From contig JAITRD010000038.1 in assembly GCA_031288575.1 (NCBI GenBank), forward strand, positions 1 through 18,880: a DNA stretch of 18,880 bases, read 5' to 3'. The stretch comes from Treponema sp. (GTDB taxonomy: Bacteria > Spirochaetota > Spirochaetia > Treponematales > Breznakiellaceae). Positions 7,920 to 15,237 of the stretch are shown here, piece by piece. The notes beneath the pieces are model-generated. The model saw only the letters and a program-made list of their open reading frames with translations, had not been told where the DNA came from and did no database searches. Numbering within the stretch: position 1 is the stretch's first letter; the number at the start of each line of letters is the position of its first letter. The position numbers and the translations under genes are program-made.

Positions 7920-8780
7920 TTAAGACAAAACACCGGCGGTCTTTCCGGCGCAGCCGCAGATCTTCATTTTTTCAATTACCTTGGCGCGGACCGCATCACG
8001 GCCGGCGGCGCCGTATTTTTTTGGGTCCAGGACTTTTGGATCTCCGGCGAGGTATTTTTTTACCGCCTCCGTAAAGGCGATCCTCAGTTCGGTGGCAAAA
8101 TTCACCTTTGCGATGCCCCGGCCGATACAGTCCCGGACAACATCGTCCTCAAGACCCGACGCGCCGTGGAGCACCATGGGAACGGTGATTAAATCCTTCA
8201 ACACGCTGATGAGTTCGGCCTTTAAGACCGGGGTTTCCGTATAAATGCCGTGGGCGGTTCCTACCCCTACCGCCAGGGATGTGACCCGGGTTTTCCTGAC
8301 GAATTCCAGGGCCTCACCGGGATCGGTGTACCCGCCGCCGCTTTCGTGATCGTCTTCCTTGCCGCCCACTTTCCCCAGTTCCCCTTCCACGCTGATCCCC
8401 GAAGGTTCGCAGATCTTCACTACCGATTCGGTGAGGGCAATGTTTTCCGCCAGGGGAAGCTTGGAACCGTCAATCATGATGGAGGTATAGCCTGTTCTGA
8501 GGGCTTTTGCCGCCAGAGCAAAAGTATCGCCGTGATCCAGGTGGATGGCGACTTCCACAGGTGAATTCTTTGCCCTTGCGGCGGTGTTTGCGTAATAGAG
8601 GTCCAGGCTGCCGTACTTCAGGGTTCCCGGCGTGGTTTGGATGATCACCGGCGCCATGAGTTCCTCGGCGGCTTCGATGATGGCCTGGATCATCTCCATA
8701 TTTTCGGCGTTAAAAGCGCCGACCGCCCAGCGGCCTTCACGGGCCCGCTTCAGCATAGATTCTGCAGTTACGAGGGGCAT
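7920..8780 (-). CDS. Class II ketose-bisphosphate aldolase, GatY/KbaY type
   Basis: A 286-residue zinc-dependent aldolase. The catalytic Asp82 and zinc ligand His83 are in IHLDHGD (79-85). Further zinc ligands are His177 in VGTAHGIY and His205 in VLHGASG. Glu134 lies in VEGELGKVGG and the phosphate-binding loop KVNFATELR is at 225-233. Its length and motifs match tagatose-1,6-bisphosphate and fructose-1,6-bisphosphate aldolases of the GatY/KbaY group. The adjacent GatZ/KbaZ gene favours tagatose 1,6-bisphosphate, cleaved to dihydroxyacetone phosphate and glyceraldehyde 3-phosphate. The ATG shares its A with the stop of the upstream gene (TAATG), so the two subunits are translationally coupled. 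The N-terminus MPLVTAESML is the usual one. Confidence 0.9.
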   Translation of the reverse strand: MPLVTAESMLKRAREGRWAVGAFNAENMEMIQAIIEAAEELMAPVIIQTTPGTLKYGSLDLYYANTAARAKNSPVEVAIHLDHGDTFALAAKALRTGYTSIMIDGSKLPLAENIALTESVVKICEPSGISVEGELGKVGGKEDDHESGGGYTDPGEALEFVRKTRVTSLAVGVGTAHGIYTETPVLKAELISVLKDLITVPMVLHGASGLEDDVVRDCIGRGIAKVNFATELRIAFTEAVKKYLAGDPKVLDPKKYGAAGRDAVRAKVIEKMKICGCAGKTAGVLS

Positions 8781-10099
8781 TAATTCCTCCCTTGATTCCG
8801 GTCAAATCCCGCAGCCGTTCCGTAAAGGGCAAGGGTCTGCCGGATATGGGCTATAGTGAGGTCCCGGGGCTTTGCCGGGAGGCTCCCTTCGCTTACATCG
8901 TCAATGAGATTGGGCATATACTGGCTGACCAGGGTATAGGGAATTCCGGTCCGCGTGAGATTGTCGAAAAGTTTTTTCACAGCGGCGGAAAGTTCCGCAT
9001 TGGTCCAGTAATACCGGCTCCGGTCACTGAGACTGTACCTTCTGGCGAAATATTTTTCCTCATCGCTTCCATGATAATGTTTTTCCCAGTAATTAGGCAA
9101 GGATTTGAGCATTACCTTTTCCAGTACCTTTTCCAGTTTTGAACGATCCTCTTCCCGGTGTATGAGCTCGGCTTCTATCCGGGCAAGGGAGAAGACGGCT
9201 TCCCGGTAACGGAAGGTAAGCCAGGGGCCGACTTTCAATATGCAGAAATGATCTTCCACCATTTCACGGAGCCCCGACGGCCGCTGATAATCGGTGGAAT
9301 GGGCCTCAAAAACGAGGCCGGTATTTTCCAGGGCTCCGCTCAGTTCCCGGGCAGCGGCCCTGTTGTAATAAAAGATCTTATGGTCGGAAAATTCCACCCC
9401 GGGCTGGGCCACCACGGCGATGACCCGTTCCCATGCGTCTGCCAGGCCGGCAGTGAAAAAGGCCCTTTGGTGGACTTCCAGGGTTTCAAGAATGCCTTCC
9501 CGGGAACTTGGCCTGATTGAATCTCCTTCCTCCCGGGCGCCGCCGGGGATGGGAACCTCGGTTCCGATAATGTAAAGAGGTTTGCTTTTCCGGTGCCGGG
9601 CCGCTTCTTCACAGACCCCGCAGAGTTCCGCCGTCCGTTCCGCCGCCACCTTATCCGCCAGGGGCAGCTTACGGTCCCCGGGATCGTCGGCGCAGAACAT
9701 ACTGGCGTCCAAGTGTATTTTTTCGAACCCCGCCTCGGTATAGGCCCGTACCAGGGTCCGGGCCTTTTCCATGGCGCTTTGGGCCTTTTCACGCTGCCAG
9801 GCGTTAGGTCCCAGATGATCCCCGCCAAAGAGGATCCGCCGGGCGGGAAAGTTAAGAGCCACCGCTATGGACTTTACATAATCCACAAACCGGGCTGGAG
9901 TGAGTCCCGTATAGCCGCCGAACTGATCCACCTGGTTGGAGGTAGATTCGATCACCGCGAAACCGTCATGTTTCCCGGCTTCCAGAAGGGCCGCCTCAAT
10001 TACGGTTCTGTGGGCGCTGCAAACCGAGTACATGCCCAGGGGCATTCCCCGGTTGTTGTGGGCAAGCCTTTTTTTAAGTTCTTCCGCTGACTCCGGCAT
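8780..10099 (-). CDS. Tagatose-bisphosphate aldolase non-catalytic subunit, GatZ/KbaZ type
   Basis: A 439-residue protein close in length to E. coli KbaZ and GatZ (about 420). Family blocks are plain: GMYSVCSAHRTVIEAAL, ESTSNQVDQFGGYTGLTP, FGGDHLGPN.W, KIHLDASM, IGTEVPIPGGA, VVAQPGVEFSD, FEAHSTDYQ, LKVGPWLTFR, YWEKHYHG and SDRSRYYW. In E. coli these subunits are needed for full activity and stability of the GatY/KbaY aldolase. The start at 10099 fits the family N-terminus length, yet the bases before the ATG (GGTATACTTATTCC) contain no ribosome binding site. The gene is first in a two-gene operon with the catalytic subunit. The combination with AgaS and PfkB on the facing operon supports a tagatose pathway. 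Confidence 0.92.
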   Translation of the reverse strand: MPESAEELKKRLAHNNRGMPLGMYSVCSAHRTVIEAALLEAGKHDGFAVIESTSNQVDQFGGYTGLTPARFVDYVKSIAVALNFPARRILFGGDHLGPNAWQREKAQSAMEKARTLVRAYTEAGFEKIHLDASMFCADDPGDRKLPLADKVAAERTAELCGVCEEAARHRKSKPLYIIGTEVPIPGGAREEGDSIRPSSREGILETLEVHQRAFFTAGLADAWERVIAVVAQPGVEFSDHKIFYYNRAAARELSGALENTGLVFEAHSTDYQRPSGLREMVEDHFCILKVGPWLTFRYREAVFSLARIEAELIHREEDRSKLEKVLEKVMLKSLPNYWEKHYHGSDEEKYFARRYSLSDRSRYYWTNAELSAAVKKLFDNLTRTGIPYTLVSQYMPNLIDDVSEGSLPAKPRDLTIAHIRQTLALYGTAAGFDRNQGRN

Positions 10100-10104
10100 G
10101 GAAT

Positions 10105-10139
10105 AAGTATACCAAACGAAGGGACAATGCGCTATACTT
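10105..10139. promoter_or_regulatory. Inverted repeat upstream of the gatZ-type gene
   Basis: AAGTATA (10105-10111) and TATACTT (10133-10139) are seven-base perfect inverted arms with 21 bases between them, in the region between the divergent gatZ-type and flavodoxin-type starts. On the minus strand the near arm contains TATACT (10111 down to 10106), a good -10 match with no convincing -35. It may be a regulator site, a promoter element, or both. The evidence is only pattern and position. Confidence 0.35.
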
Positions 10140-10155
10140 GAAGAAAAAAACCGCT

Positions 10156-10185
10156 TTGATATGCCTGCCGTATTCGTGCTATAAT
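10156..10185 (+). promoter_or_regulatory. Sigma-70-type promoter in front of the flavodoxin remnant
   Basis: TTGATA (10156-10161) and a perfect TATAAT (10180-10185) are separated by 18 bases. Transcription would begin near 10192, and AGGAG at 10204-10208 lies six bases before the ATG at 10215. Promoter and ribosome binding site look intact although the gene behind them is broken. Confidence 0.55.
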
Positions 10186-10214
10186 GCCCCTATTCTGTTC
10201 GGCAGGAGATTGGC

Positions 10215-10401
10215 ATGAAAATCGCGGTACGGTATCATTCCCGTTCGGGAAACACAAAAAAAATCGCCGAGGCCATCGCGGAAGCGGCGGGGGCGGATGC
10301 GGCGGATTGCGGAAGGCCCGTCACTGAAGCGGCGGACCTGCGGGGAAGGCCTCAGGGGAGCCGCCGGGTTCGCCCGTGCGGCCCTGAAAAAAATCCCTTG
10401 A
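10215..10401 (+). pseudogene. Flavodoxin-like gene remnant with internal deletion
   Basis: The first 42 codons read MKIAVRYHSRSGNTKKIAEA..., the first strand, the FMN-phosphate loop (SRSGNTKK) and the first helix of a short-chain flavodoxin-like protein. After about 10340 the similarity ends. From 10345, in the next frame, GEGLRGAAGFARAALKKIP followed by a TGA at 10399-10401 looks like the final helix of the same fold. About 80-100 central residues, including the rest of the FMN site, are absent. The unshifted frame continues to 10406 with a low-complexity Arg/Pro tail. I therefore call it a deletion remnant rather than a working 63-residue protein. The assignment of the C-terminal piece is tentative. 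Confidence 0.6.
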
Positions 10402-10417
10402 AATGAGCGGGCCGGCC

Positions 10418-11257
10418 CTAAATTTCGAGGATCATCCCGTCGTAAGCGGGGACAATGCCCTGGGCGCCCAGGACCTCGCAAAGCTCCCCGTGGCTCACAT
10501 GGCCGTTGTGGGAAAAATGGTTGGAAATGAACCTGGTTTTCCCGCTGGCCAGGCCCGCGTCAAGGAGGCGTTTTTTGAGGAAAATATTTTCCCCCATGCC
10601 CATGTGGCCGGCGCTGCCCTTTTCCCTGCCGGTGGTACAATCCATGCTGACCGCGTCCAGTTTCCGGCCCCTGAGGGCTTCCGCCAGAACCCGCTCCAGA
10701 TCTTCCTCAGGAAGGCCGGTATCGTTCATCTGGAGAAAGGCCCTTTCCCCTTCCTCCAGGAGAAAAAAAAGACAGTCCTCCCTTGGATCGTGGCGGGCTT
10801 TAAGGGCAGTAACCCTTAGTTCCCCCCTTTGTATGACGCTTCCGGGGGCGATTTCATGAATTTCCAGGGAAGGGTCTTCCGGCACGCCGAATTCAAATTT
10901 CAGGCCCTCCCTGATAACAAAACAGGACTTTTTATTGGCGTAAACCGCGAGGGGGGGTCCGCCGGGAATATAGGCGTAGGGGGAACCGCGAAAGGTAAGC
11001 TCCGCCCAGGCCAGGTGATCCGTATGGGAATGGGTAAAGCAGACAGCGTCCACCGCGGTCAAGTCCAGGTTGTAGCGGAGCTTATGCAGCATAATATCGG
11101 GGGTCATGTCCAGCATCAGGTGCCGGTTGATCAAAAACCCGCACCGGGAGCGGATGTCATGCCCCCCCGCCAGGCCGGCCCGGAGGCAGGTTTCGCATTT
11201 ACAAAATAGCGCGGGGATGCCCTCCGCCGCGGCGGTCCCCAAAAACAAAACTTCCAC
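10418..11257 (-). CDS. PhnP-like metallo-beta-lactamase-fold hydrolase
   Basis: A 279-residue protein of the metallo-beta-lactamase fold. It begins MEVLFLGTAAAEG, then CKCETCLRA (Cys19, Cys21, Cys24), the structural-metal motif also found in PhnP. The metal-binding HSHTDH is at 76-81, with further candidate ligands His156, Asp179 (MNDTG) and His250 (SNHFSHNG). PhnP is a cyclic phosphodiesterase; related proteins have varied phosphodiesterase activity. The ATG is seven bases after the stop of the upstream permease, so it is the fourth gene of the ABC importer operon, which suggests action on the imported compound or on a toxic by-product. The sequence does not reveal which substrate. The gene is intact and of the expected length. 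Confidence 0.85.
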   Translation of the reverse strand: MEVLFLGTAAAEGIPALFCKCETCLRAGLAGGHDIRSRCGFLINRHLMLDMTPDIMLHKLRYNLDLTAVDAVCFTHSHTDHLAWAELTFRGSPYAYIPGGPPLAVYANKKSCFVIREGLKFEFGVPEDPSLEIHEIAPGSVIQRGELRVTALKARHDPREDCLFFLLEEGERAFLQMNDTGLPEEDLERVLAEALRGRKLDAVSMDCTTGREKGSAGHMGMGENIFLKKRLLDAGLASGKTRFISNHFSHNGHVSHGELCEVLGAQGIVPAYDGMILEI

Positions 11258-11264
11258 GATTTTC

Positions 11265-12098
11265 CTACTCCTTGACGGCGCCGCCGCTTAATCCGCTGAT
11301 GATATGTTTCTGCATAAAGATATAGAAAATGATAATCGGAATGCTGGAGATAAAAAGGCTGGCGAAAACCATGCTGTAATCCAGGTAATATTTCGATTTA
11401 AAATTGTACTGGAACAATACCAGGGTCCAGTCCCGGACTTTCGTGTTCAGCATCAAAAGGGGGAGGGTAAAATCGTTCCAGAACCAGAGGCCGTTGCTTA
11501 TCATTATGGTGGCGGTCATGGGGGTAAGCTGGGGCAGCACAATGCGCCAGTAGGTCTGAAAGGGGGAGGCGCCGTCGATATAGGCGGCCTCTTCGATGGA
11601 AGGCGAAAGGGAGGAGATATACCCCACATAAAGGAAAACCCCTTCGCAGACGGAGCCGGAATAATAGACGATTACCAGGCCGAGTTTGTTCATCATCCCC
11701 ATCATGCTGGTCAGCTTTATCAGGGGCATCATTTTTACCTGGAAGGGGACAAAGATGCCCATCAGGAGAAAATAGTAAAGGTACCGGTAAAAGCGGGATT
11801 TCCCCATCATCCGGGCAATGGGGTAGGATGTCATGGGGAGGATGATGAATCCCCCCATGAGCCCGGTCAAGGTTATCCAGACGGAATTATAGAAATAACG
11901 GGGAAAATTCTGCCTGTTAATGATTGAGACAAAATTATCAAGAAAAAACGACGAAGGGGGAGCAAAAAAATTGCTGATAATCTGGCCGTTATCCTTGAAG
12001 GCGCTAATCGCGACAAAATAACAGGGAAGGAGAATCAGCAGGATTCCTCCGGCCAGAAACAATCCGGTGCTGAGTCTGAATACAGGGGATTCTTTCAT
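11265..12098 (-). CDS. Sugar ABC transporter permease, MalG/UgpE type
   Basis: A 277-residue membrane protein with a hydrophobic N-terminal span (residues 10-35), a periplasmic NF..FYNSVWIT segment, and the EAA docking loop SIEEAAYIDGASP..YWRIVLPQL. The tail SGLSGGAVKE matches the GA(I/V)KG-like end of this class. It starts 21 bases after the stop of the first permease and is followed after seven bases by the PhnP-like gene. It should form the heterodimeric channel with the preceding gene's product. No ATPase gene accompanies the set. Confidence 0.93.
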   Translation of the reverse strand: MKESPVFRLSTGLFLAGGILLILLPCYFVAISAFKDNGQIISNFFAPPSSFFLDNFVSIINRQNFPRYFYNSVWITLTGLMGGFIILPMTSYPIARMMGKSRFYRYLYYFLLMGIFVPFQVKMMPLIKLTSMMGMMNKLGLVIVYYSGSVCEGVFLYVGYISSLSPSIEEAAYIDGASPFQTYWRIVLPQLTPMTATIMISNGLWFWNDFTLPLLMLNTKVRDWTLVLFQYNFKSKYYLDYSMVFASLFISSIPIIIFYIFMQKHIISGLSGGAVKE

Positions 12099-12119
12099 TT
12101 CGCTGCCCTTTGGTCCGTC

Positions 12120-13016
12120 CTACTGATAGACCCTTCTTCTATTAGTCCATGAGATTTGGATAAAAGAAACGCCGCAGATAATGACCGCCATCATTATGGA
12201 TTCGGCAATGGCGGTACTGAATTTCCGCTCCACAAAACCGTGGTTATAGATGAGGAAAGCGAGGCTCTCGGTGCTTCCCCCGGGGCCGCCGTTGGTCATG
12301 GCCATGATATATTCAAACACGAGCAGGCCGGATTTTAGGGTTAAAATTAACACAATGCTGATAATCGGCATGATAAAAGGAAGGGTGATATTCCAGAAAC
12401 GCTGCGTTTTGCTGGCCCCGTCTATCATCGCGGCCTCGATGAGGTCCTCGGGAATAACCTGGAGGCCCGCCAGGAAGAGGACCGTCGGGATGGCCAGGCC
12501 CTGCCAGACATGGACAAAGAGAAGCCCCCAGAAGGCGGTGTTTTTGCGGGAAAGGACGTTCAAGGTCCCCATGTGCAAAAGCTCCCCCACTACCGGAAGG
12601 GCCCGGGCGTAAAGCTCGTCGAACACCAGGCCGACGGTAAGGCCGCTCAGGACGGCGGGGAGGAAGTAAACCGCCCGGACATATTTCCGCAGGGTGAATT
12701 TACGGTTCAAAACCAGGGCCAGGCAGAGACTTAAGAGGGTCACCAAAATAATCAGGCAGAAGGCGTACCGCAGGGTAAAGTTCAGGGAACCTAAAAAACG
12801 CGGATTTTTAAAGCCGTTGACGTAATTGGCCAATCCCACAAAACCGTAACGCCGGGAAATGCCGTTATAGTTGGTAAAGCTATAATATATGCCCCAGACA
12901 ATCGGAACGATAAAAAACATCACATAAAGCAGGGTCCCGGGCAGAACCATGCACCCGAAAGTTATCTGCCGGTAAAGGCGGTACAGGCCGCCTGAAGAGA
13001 TCCTTTTTTTCGCCAT
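12120..13016 (-). CDS. Sugar ABC transporter permease, MalF/UgpA type
   Basis: A 298-residue membrane protein with the EAA loop LIEAAMIDGASKTQRFWNITLPF and a first membrane span at about residues 22-45 (MVLPGTLLYVMFFIVPIVWG). The open frame can be read from a TTG at 13037, but GGAGGCGGAGGGG lies inside that extension and is positioned as the ribosome binding site for the ATG at 13016, giving the start MAKKRISSGG. The gene is separated from the upstream binding-protein gene by 66 bases containing a strong G/C hairpin. It pairs with the next permease gene. Confidence 0.92.
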   Translation of the reverse strand: MAKKRISSGGLYRLYRQITFGCMVLPGTLLYVMFFIVPIVWGIYYSFTNYNGISRRYGFVGLANYVNGFKNPRFLGSLNFTLRYAFCLIILVTLLSLCLALVLNRKFTLRKYVRAVYFLPAVLSGLTVGLVFDELYARALPVVGELLHMGTLNVLSRKNTAFWGLLFVHVWQGLAIPTVLFLAGLQVIPEDLIEAAMIDGASKTQRFWNITLPFIMPIISIVLILTLKSGLLVFEYIMAMTNGGPGGSTESLAFLIYNHGFVERKFSTAIAESIMMAVIICGVSFIQISWTNRRRVYQ

Positions 13017-13047
13017 GCCGTTCCCCTCCGCCTCCAATCAAGGGCCC

Positions 13048-13078
13048 AAAACCGCCTCCCGCCCAAGGCGGAGGCGGT
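13048..13078 (-). terminator. Hairpin with short U-tract between binding protein and permease genes
   Basis: On the minus strand ACCGCCTCCGCC and GGCGGGAGGCGGT form an 11-12-bp G/C-rich stem (plus-strand arms 13052-13063 and 13067-13077) with a loop of about three bases and one unpaired base. The transcript then reads UUUU. It follows the binding-protein stop (13083) directly. In such operons this arrangement acts as a partial terminator and 3'-end stabiliser that leaves more binding protein than permease; that role here is inference. Confidence 0.7.
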
Positions 13079-13082
13079 ATTA

Positions 13083-14321
13083 TTAATTACTAGTATAAAC
13101 CGTTTTAATCAGCCTGTCACTCGCGCCGATAAAGGCGCCGACATCTCCGGTCATAAGCATATCCTGGACCGCGGGGACCCAGGCGGGGCGGAGACCGGGC
13201 TTCCAGAAGTTGAGCACCGTAAGGAAGGTGTTTCTCTTTGCTATCTGTTCCATGACCACCTTTAATTCCGGGGTGTCCTGTTTTACGCTAAGGACCACGC
13301 AGGGGCCCCCTTCAAAGTCGGCCAAGGCCTGGGCAATTTCAGGGGAGGTAAGGAAGTCAATAAACTTGAGCCCCCATTCGGTTTCCCGGTCGCTCATATC
13401 CGCGCGGAGGCTGTAGGCTATGTCAATATTGATGGGCATTTTGCTTGGCGCCCCCCTAATGGGGTTGGGGTAGGGAATGAGTTCCAGCCGCAGGCCGGGA
13501 AAATTCTTGAGATCCGCCATCATCCATGAGCCGTTGGTATACATGGCGGCCTTTTGATTGAGGAAATCCGTCCTGGCCTGGGATCCGTCGGTGCCGAGGG
13601 TATCGGCCTGACCGTATTCGCGGATGGCGAGCATGGCTTCCGCGAGGGCCCGCGCCTCGGGTTCCCTGGTAAAGGAGGTTTCTTCCCGGGCTATCCGTTC
13701 TATGACGGCGGTAATGTCGGGATTGGTAACCCCGATGAGGCGTTCAAACTCCTGGGCCGGGTTCTTGTCCTGGAAGGCGAAAGCCTGGATTCCGTTGTCT
13801 TTGAAGGCCTTACTGACCGCAAGGAGTTCGTCGAAGCTTGCCGGGGGAGCAAGGTTATATTTTTCAAACAAATCCTTGTTGTACCAAAGGCCGTAGGCGC
13901 TTATGGTGGTGGGCATGGCATAGCTTTTGCCCTTGTAATTGCTCATTTCCAGGTATTCCGGCATGGCCCGTTTCAGGAACTCCTGGCCGGTCAAATCCAG
14001 CAGGTATCCCTCCTCCATCATATCCTTGTAGGGCGGTTCCGCCGGCCAGAGGTGGATAATGTCCGGCACATCCCCGGTAGAAACCCGGGCAAACAGGGCG
14101 GTTTCCGAATCCGGAGGGGAAACGACCTCAATCTCAATGCCGGGATTCTTTTCCGCAAAGGTCTTGGCCAGATCCTCAAAAAACAGGGGGAGCTGCTCCT
14201 TCTGGTTGTAAAACTCCAGCTTGACCGTGCCGCTGCCGGAGTCTTTTTTACCCGGACAACCCGTTGCCAGCAGGGCCAGCAGAATTACCGACGCGCCGGC
14301 GAACAAAAATCTCTTCATCAT
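13083..14321 (-). CDS. Sugar ABC transporter substrate-binding lipoprotein
   Basis: A 412-residue family 1 solute-binding protein. The signal peptide MMKRFLFAGASVILLALLA ends in a lipobox ATGC with the lipidated Cys at residue 22. The mature protein has VKLEFYNQ, FAEKNPGIEIEVV, DVPDIIHLW, a YGLWYNKDLFEKYNL segment, the AAMYTNGSWMMADL block and EWGLKFIDFLTSPE near the end, as in maltose-, sn-glycerol-3-phosphate- and oligosaccharide-binding proteins. AGGAG lies five bases before the first of two adjacent ATG codons. It is first in an operon of four genes behind a good sigma-70 promoter. It shares little detail with the binding protein at 349-1638, so the two importers probably take different ligands. 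Confidence 0.93.
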   Translation of the reverse strand: MMKRFLFAGASVILLALLATGCPGKKDSGSGTVKLEFYNQKEQLPLFFEDLAKTFAEKNPGIEIEVVSPPDSETALFARVSTGDVPDIIHLWPAEPPYKDMMEEGYLLDLTGQEFLKRAMPEYLEMSNYKGKSYAMPTTISAYGLWYNKDLFEKYNLAPPASFDELLAVSKAFKDNGIQAFAFQDKNPAQEFERLIGVTNPDITAVIERIAREETSFTREPEARALAEAMLAIREYGQADTLGTDGSQARTDFLNQKAAMYTNGSWMMADLKNFPGLRLELIPYPNPIRGAPSKMPINIDIAYSLRADMSDRETEWGLKFIDFLTSPEIAQALADFEGGPCVVLSVKQDTPELKVVMEQIAKRNTFLTVLNFWKPGLRPAWVPAVQDMLMTGDVGAFIGASDRLIKTVYTSN

Positions 14322-14338
14322 ACTTACTCCTTCTGATA

Positions 14339-14394
14339 GTTGCGTTTATAGCAGTTTTATTACGGTATTATGTTGTATTGTTGCGGATTTTATT
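14339..14394. repeat. Paired direct repeats in the deoR-ABC divergent region
   Basis: TTTTATT occurs at 14355-14361 and 14388-14394 (33 bases apart), and GTTGCG at 14339-14344 and 14380-14385 (41 bases apart). The second TTTTATT touches the minus-strand -10 at 14392-14397. DeoR-family proteins often bind direct repeats spaced by whole helical turns, so these are candidate operators for the adjacent regulator. The region is A/T-rich, so short repeats can arise by chance. Confidence 0.35.
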
Positions 14395-14420
14395 GTAATA
14401 TTTATTTATCCGGGGGTCAA
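14392..14420 (-). promoter_or_regulatory. Promoter of the second ABC importer operon
   Basis: On the minus strand TTGACC (14420 down to 14415) and TACAAT (14397 down to 14392) are separated by exactly 17 bases, each one base off consensus. Transcription would start near 14385, leaving a leader of about 64 bases before the binding-protein ATG. Confidence 0.65.
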
Positions 14421-14451
14421 GTATTTTTTTGAATTCTTAAGGAATTTTAAT

Positions 14452-15237
14452 ATGCAGTACGAACGAAGAAAGGATATCGTTGAAAAGATCACGGAATTCA
14501 AGACAGTCAAAGTCCGGGACCTGATTTCGGAATACCATGTTTCCATAGAAACCATCAGGCGGGACCTGGAATTCCTGGAAGAACAGGGATATCTCCAGCG
14601 GGTATACGGCGGGGCGGTGCTCCGGGGATATTACGGCCGCGCGGAACCGGAGCGCAAGCACCGGGAGATGACCAACAGCCGGGAAAAACAGGCCATCGGG
14701 AAAAAGGCGGCCTCCCTTATCAGTAACGGGGACAGTGTCTTTATTGATTACGGCACCACAACCGTTGAGATGGTCAGGCAGCTTGGGGACAAGAAGGACC
14801 TCACCGTACTGACCAACGCGGTGCTGGTAGCCCAGGAACTTGCCCGGGTTGCCCAAAATACCAGCGGCTGGAGGATAATCCTCCTGGGCGGGGAGATACG
14901 GGAGAATGAGCTGACCGTGTCGGGGGCCTTGACCGATTCCAACCTAAAGAATTTCTATCTCGCCAAAACGGTTATCGGGATAGGGGGCATCGACCTTGAG
15001 GCGGGCGTTACCAATTATTACTTCCAGGAGGCCAGCACCCACCGCCTTGCCGTTGAGCGGGCGGATACGGTAATCGGCCTGGCGGATTACAGCAAATTTG
15101 CCGTTACGACCCTGAATCATATCTGCCCGGCGGACAAACTTGATATCCTCGTTACGGACTGGACGGTTCCGGATGCCGTCCTTGAGGAATACCGCGCCCT
15201 GGGAATAACAGTCTATGCCGCCCAAGGAGAACAATGA
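14452..15237 (+). CDS. DeoR-family transcriptional regulator
   Basis: A 261-residue regulator. Residues about 3-57 form the DeoR helix-turn-helix (RRKDIVEKI..., recognition region HVSIETIRRDLEFLEEQGYL, then RVYGGAVL). The remainder is the sugar-phosphate sensor domain with EKQAIGKKAASLI, DYGTTTVEMVRQL, LTVLTNA, LLGGEIRENELTVSG and GLADYSKF, the blocks expected to bind a phosphorylated sugar. The frame is open far upstream, but the ATG at 14452 gives the usual MQYERRKDIV start and has AAGGA at 14439-14443. It is divergent from the ABC importer operon and overlaps the transporter gene by four bases (ATGA), so it likely represses the importer operon and perhaps its own. Confidence 0.93.
   Translation: MQYERRKDIVEKITEFKTVKVRDLISEYHVSIETIRRDLEFLEEQGYLQRVYGGAVLRGYYGRAEPERKHREMTNSREKQAIGKKAASLISNGDSVFIDYGTTTVEMVRQLGDKKDLTVLTNAVLVAQELARVAQNTSGWRIILLGGEIRENELTVSGALTDSNLKNFYLAKTVIGIGGIDLEAGVTNYYFQEASTHRLAVERADTVIGLADYSKFAVTTLNHICPADKLDILVTDWTVPDAVLEEYRALGITVYAAQGEQ

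Noticed and set aside
10409..10418. GGGCCGGCCC palindrome at the end of the PhnP-like gene
   Set aside because: It has no loop and is not next to a U-tract; a ten-base G/C palindrome is unremarkable in this composition, and a similar GGCCGGCC occurs at 16533-16540.
13017..13037. TTG start seven codons upstream for the MalF-type permease
   Set aside because: The extension contains the GGAGGCGGAGGGG ribosome binding site for the ATG at 13016.
13554..14336. Long plus-strand open frame (260 codons) opposite the binding-protein gene
   Set aside because: It is fully antisense to a clear lipoprotein gene, has no family motifs and is rich in Gly, Phe and Arg, as expected from reading a coding strand backwards.
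14221..14451. Upstream extension of the DeoR frame
   Set aside because: It runs through the promoter region and into the antisense of the lipoprotein gene. The ATG at 14452 gives the normal family N-terminus.
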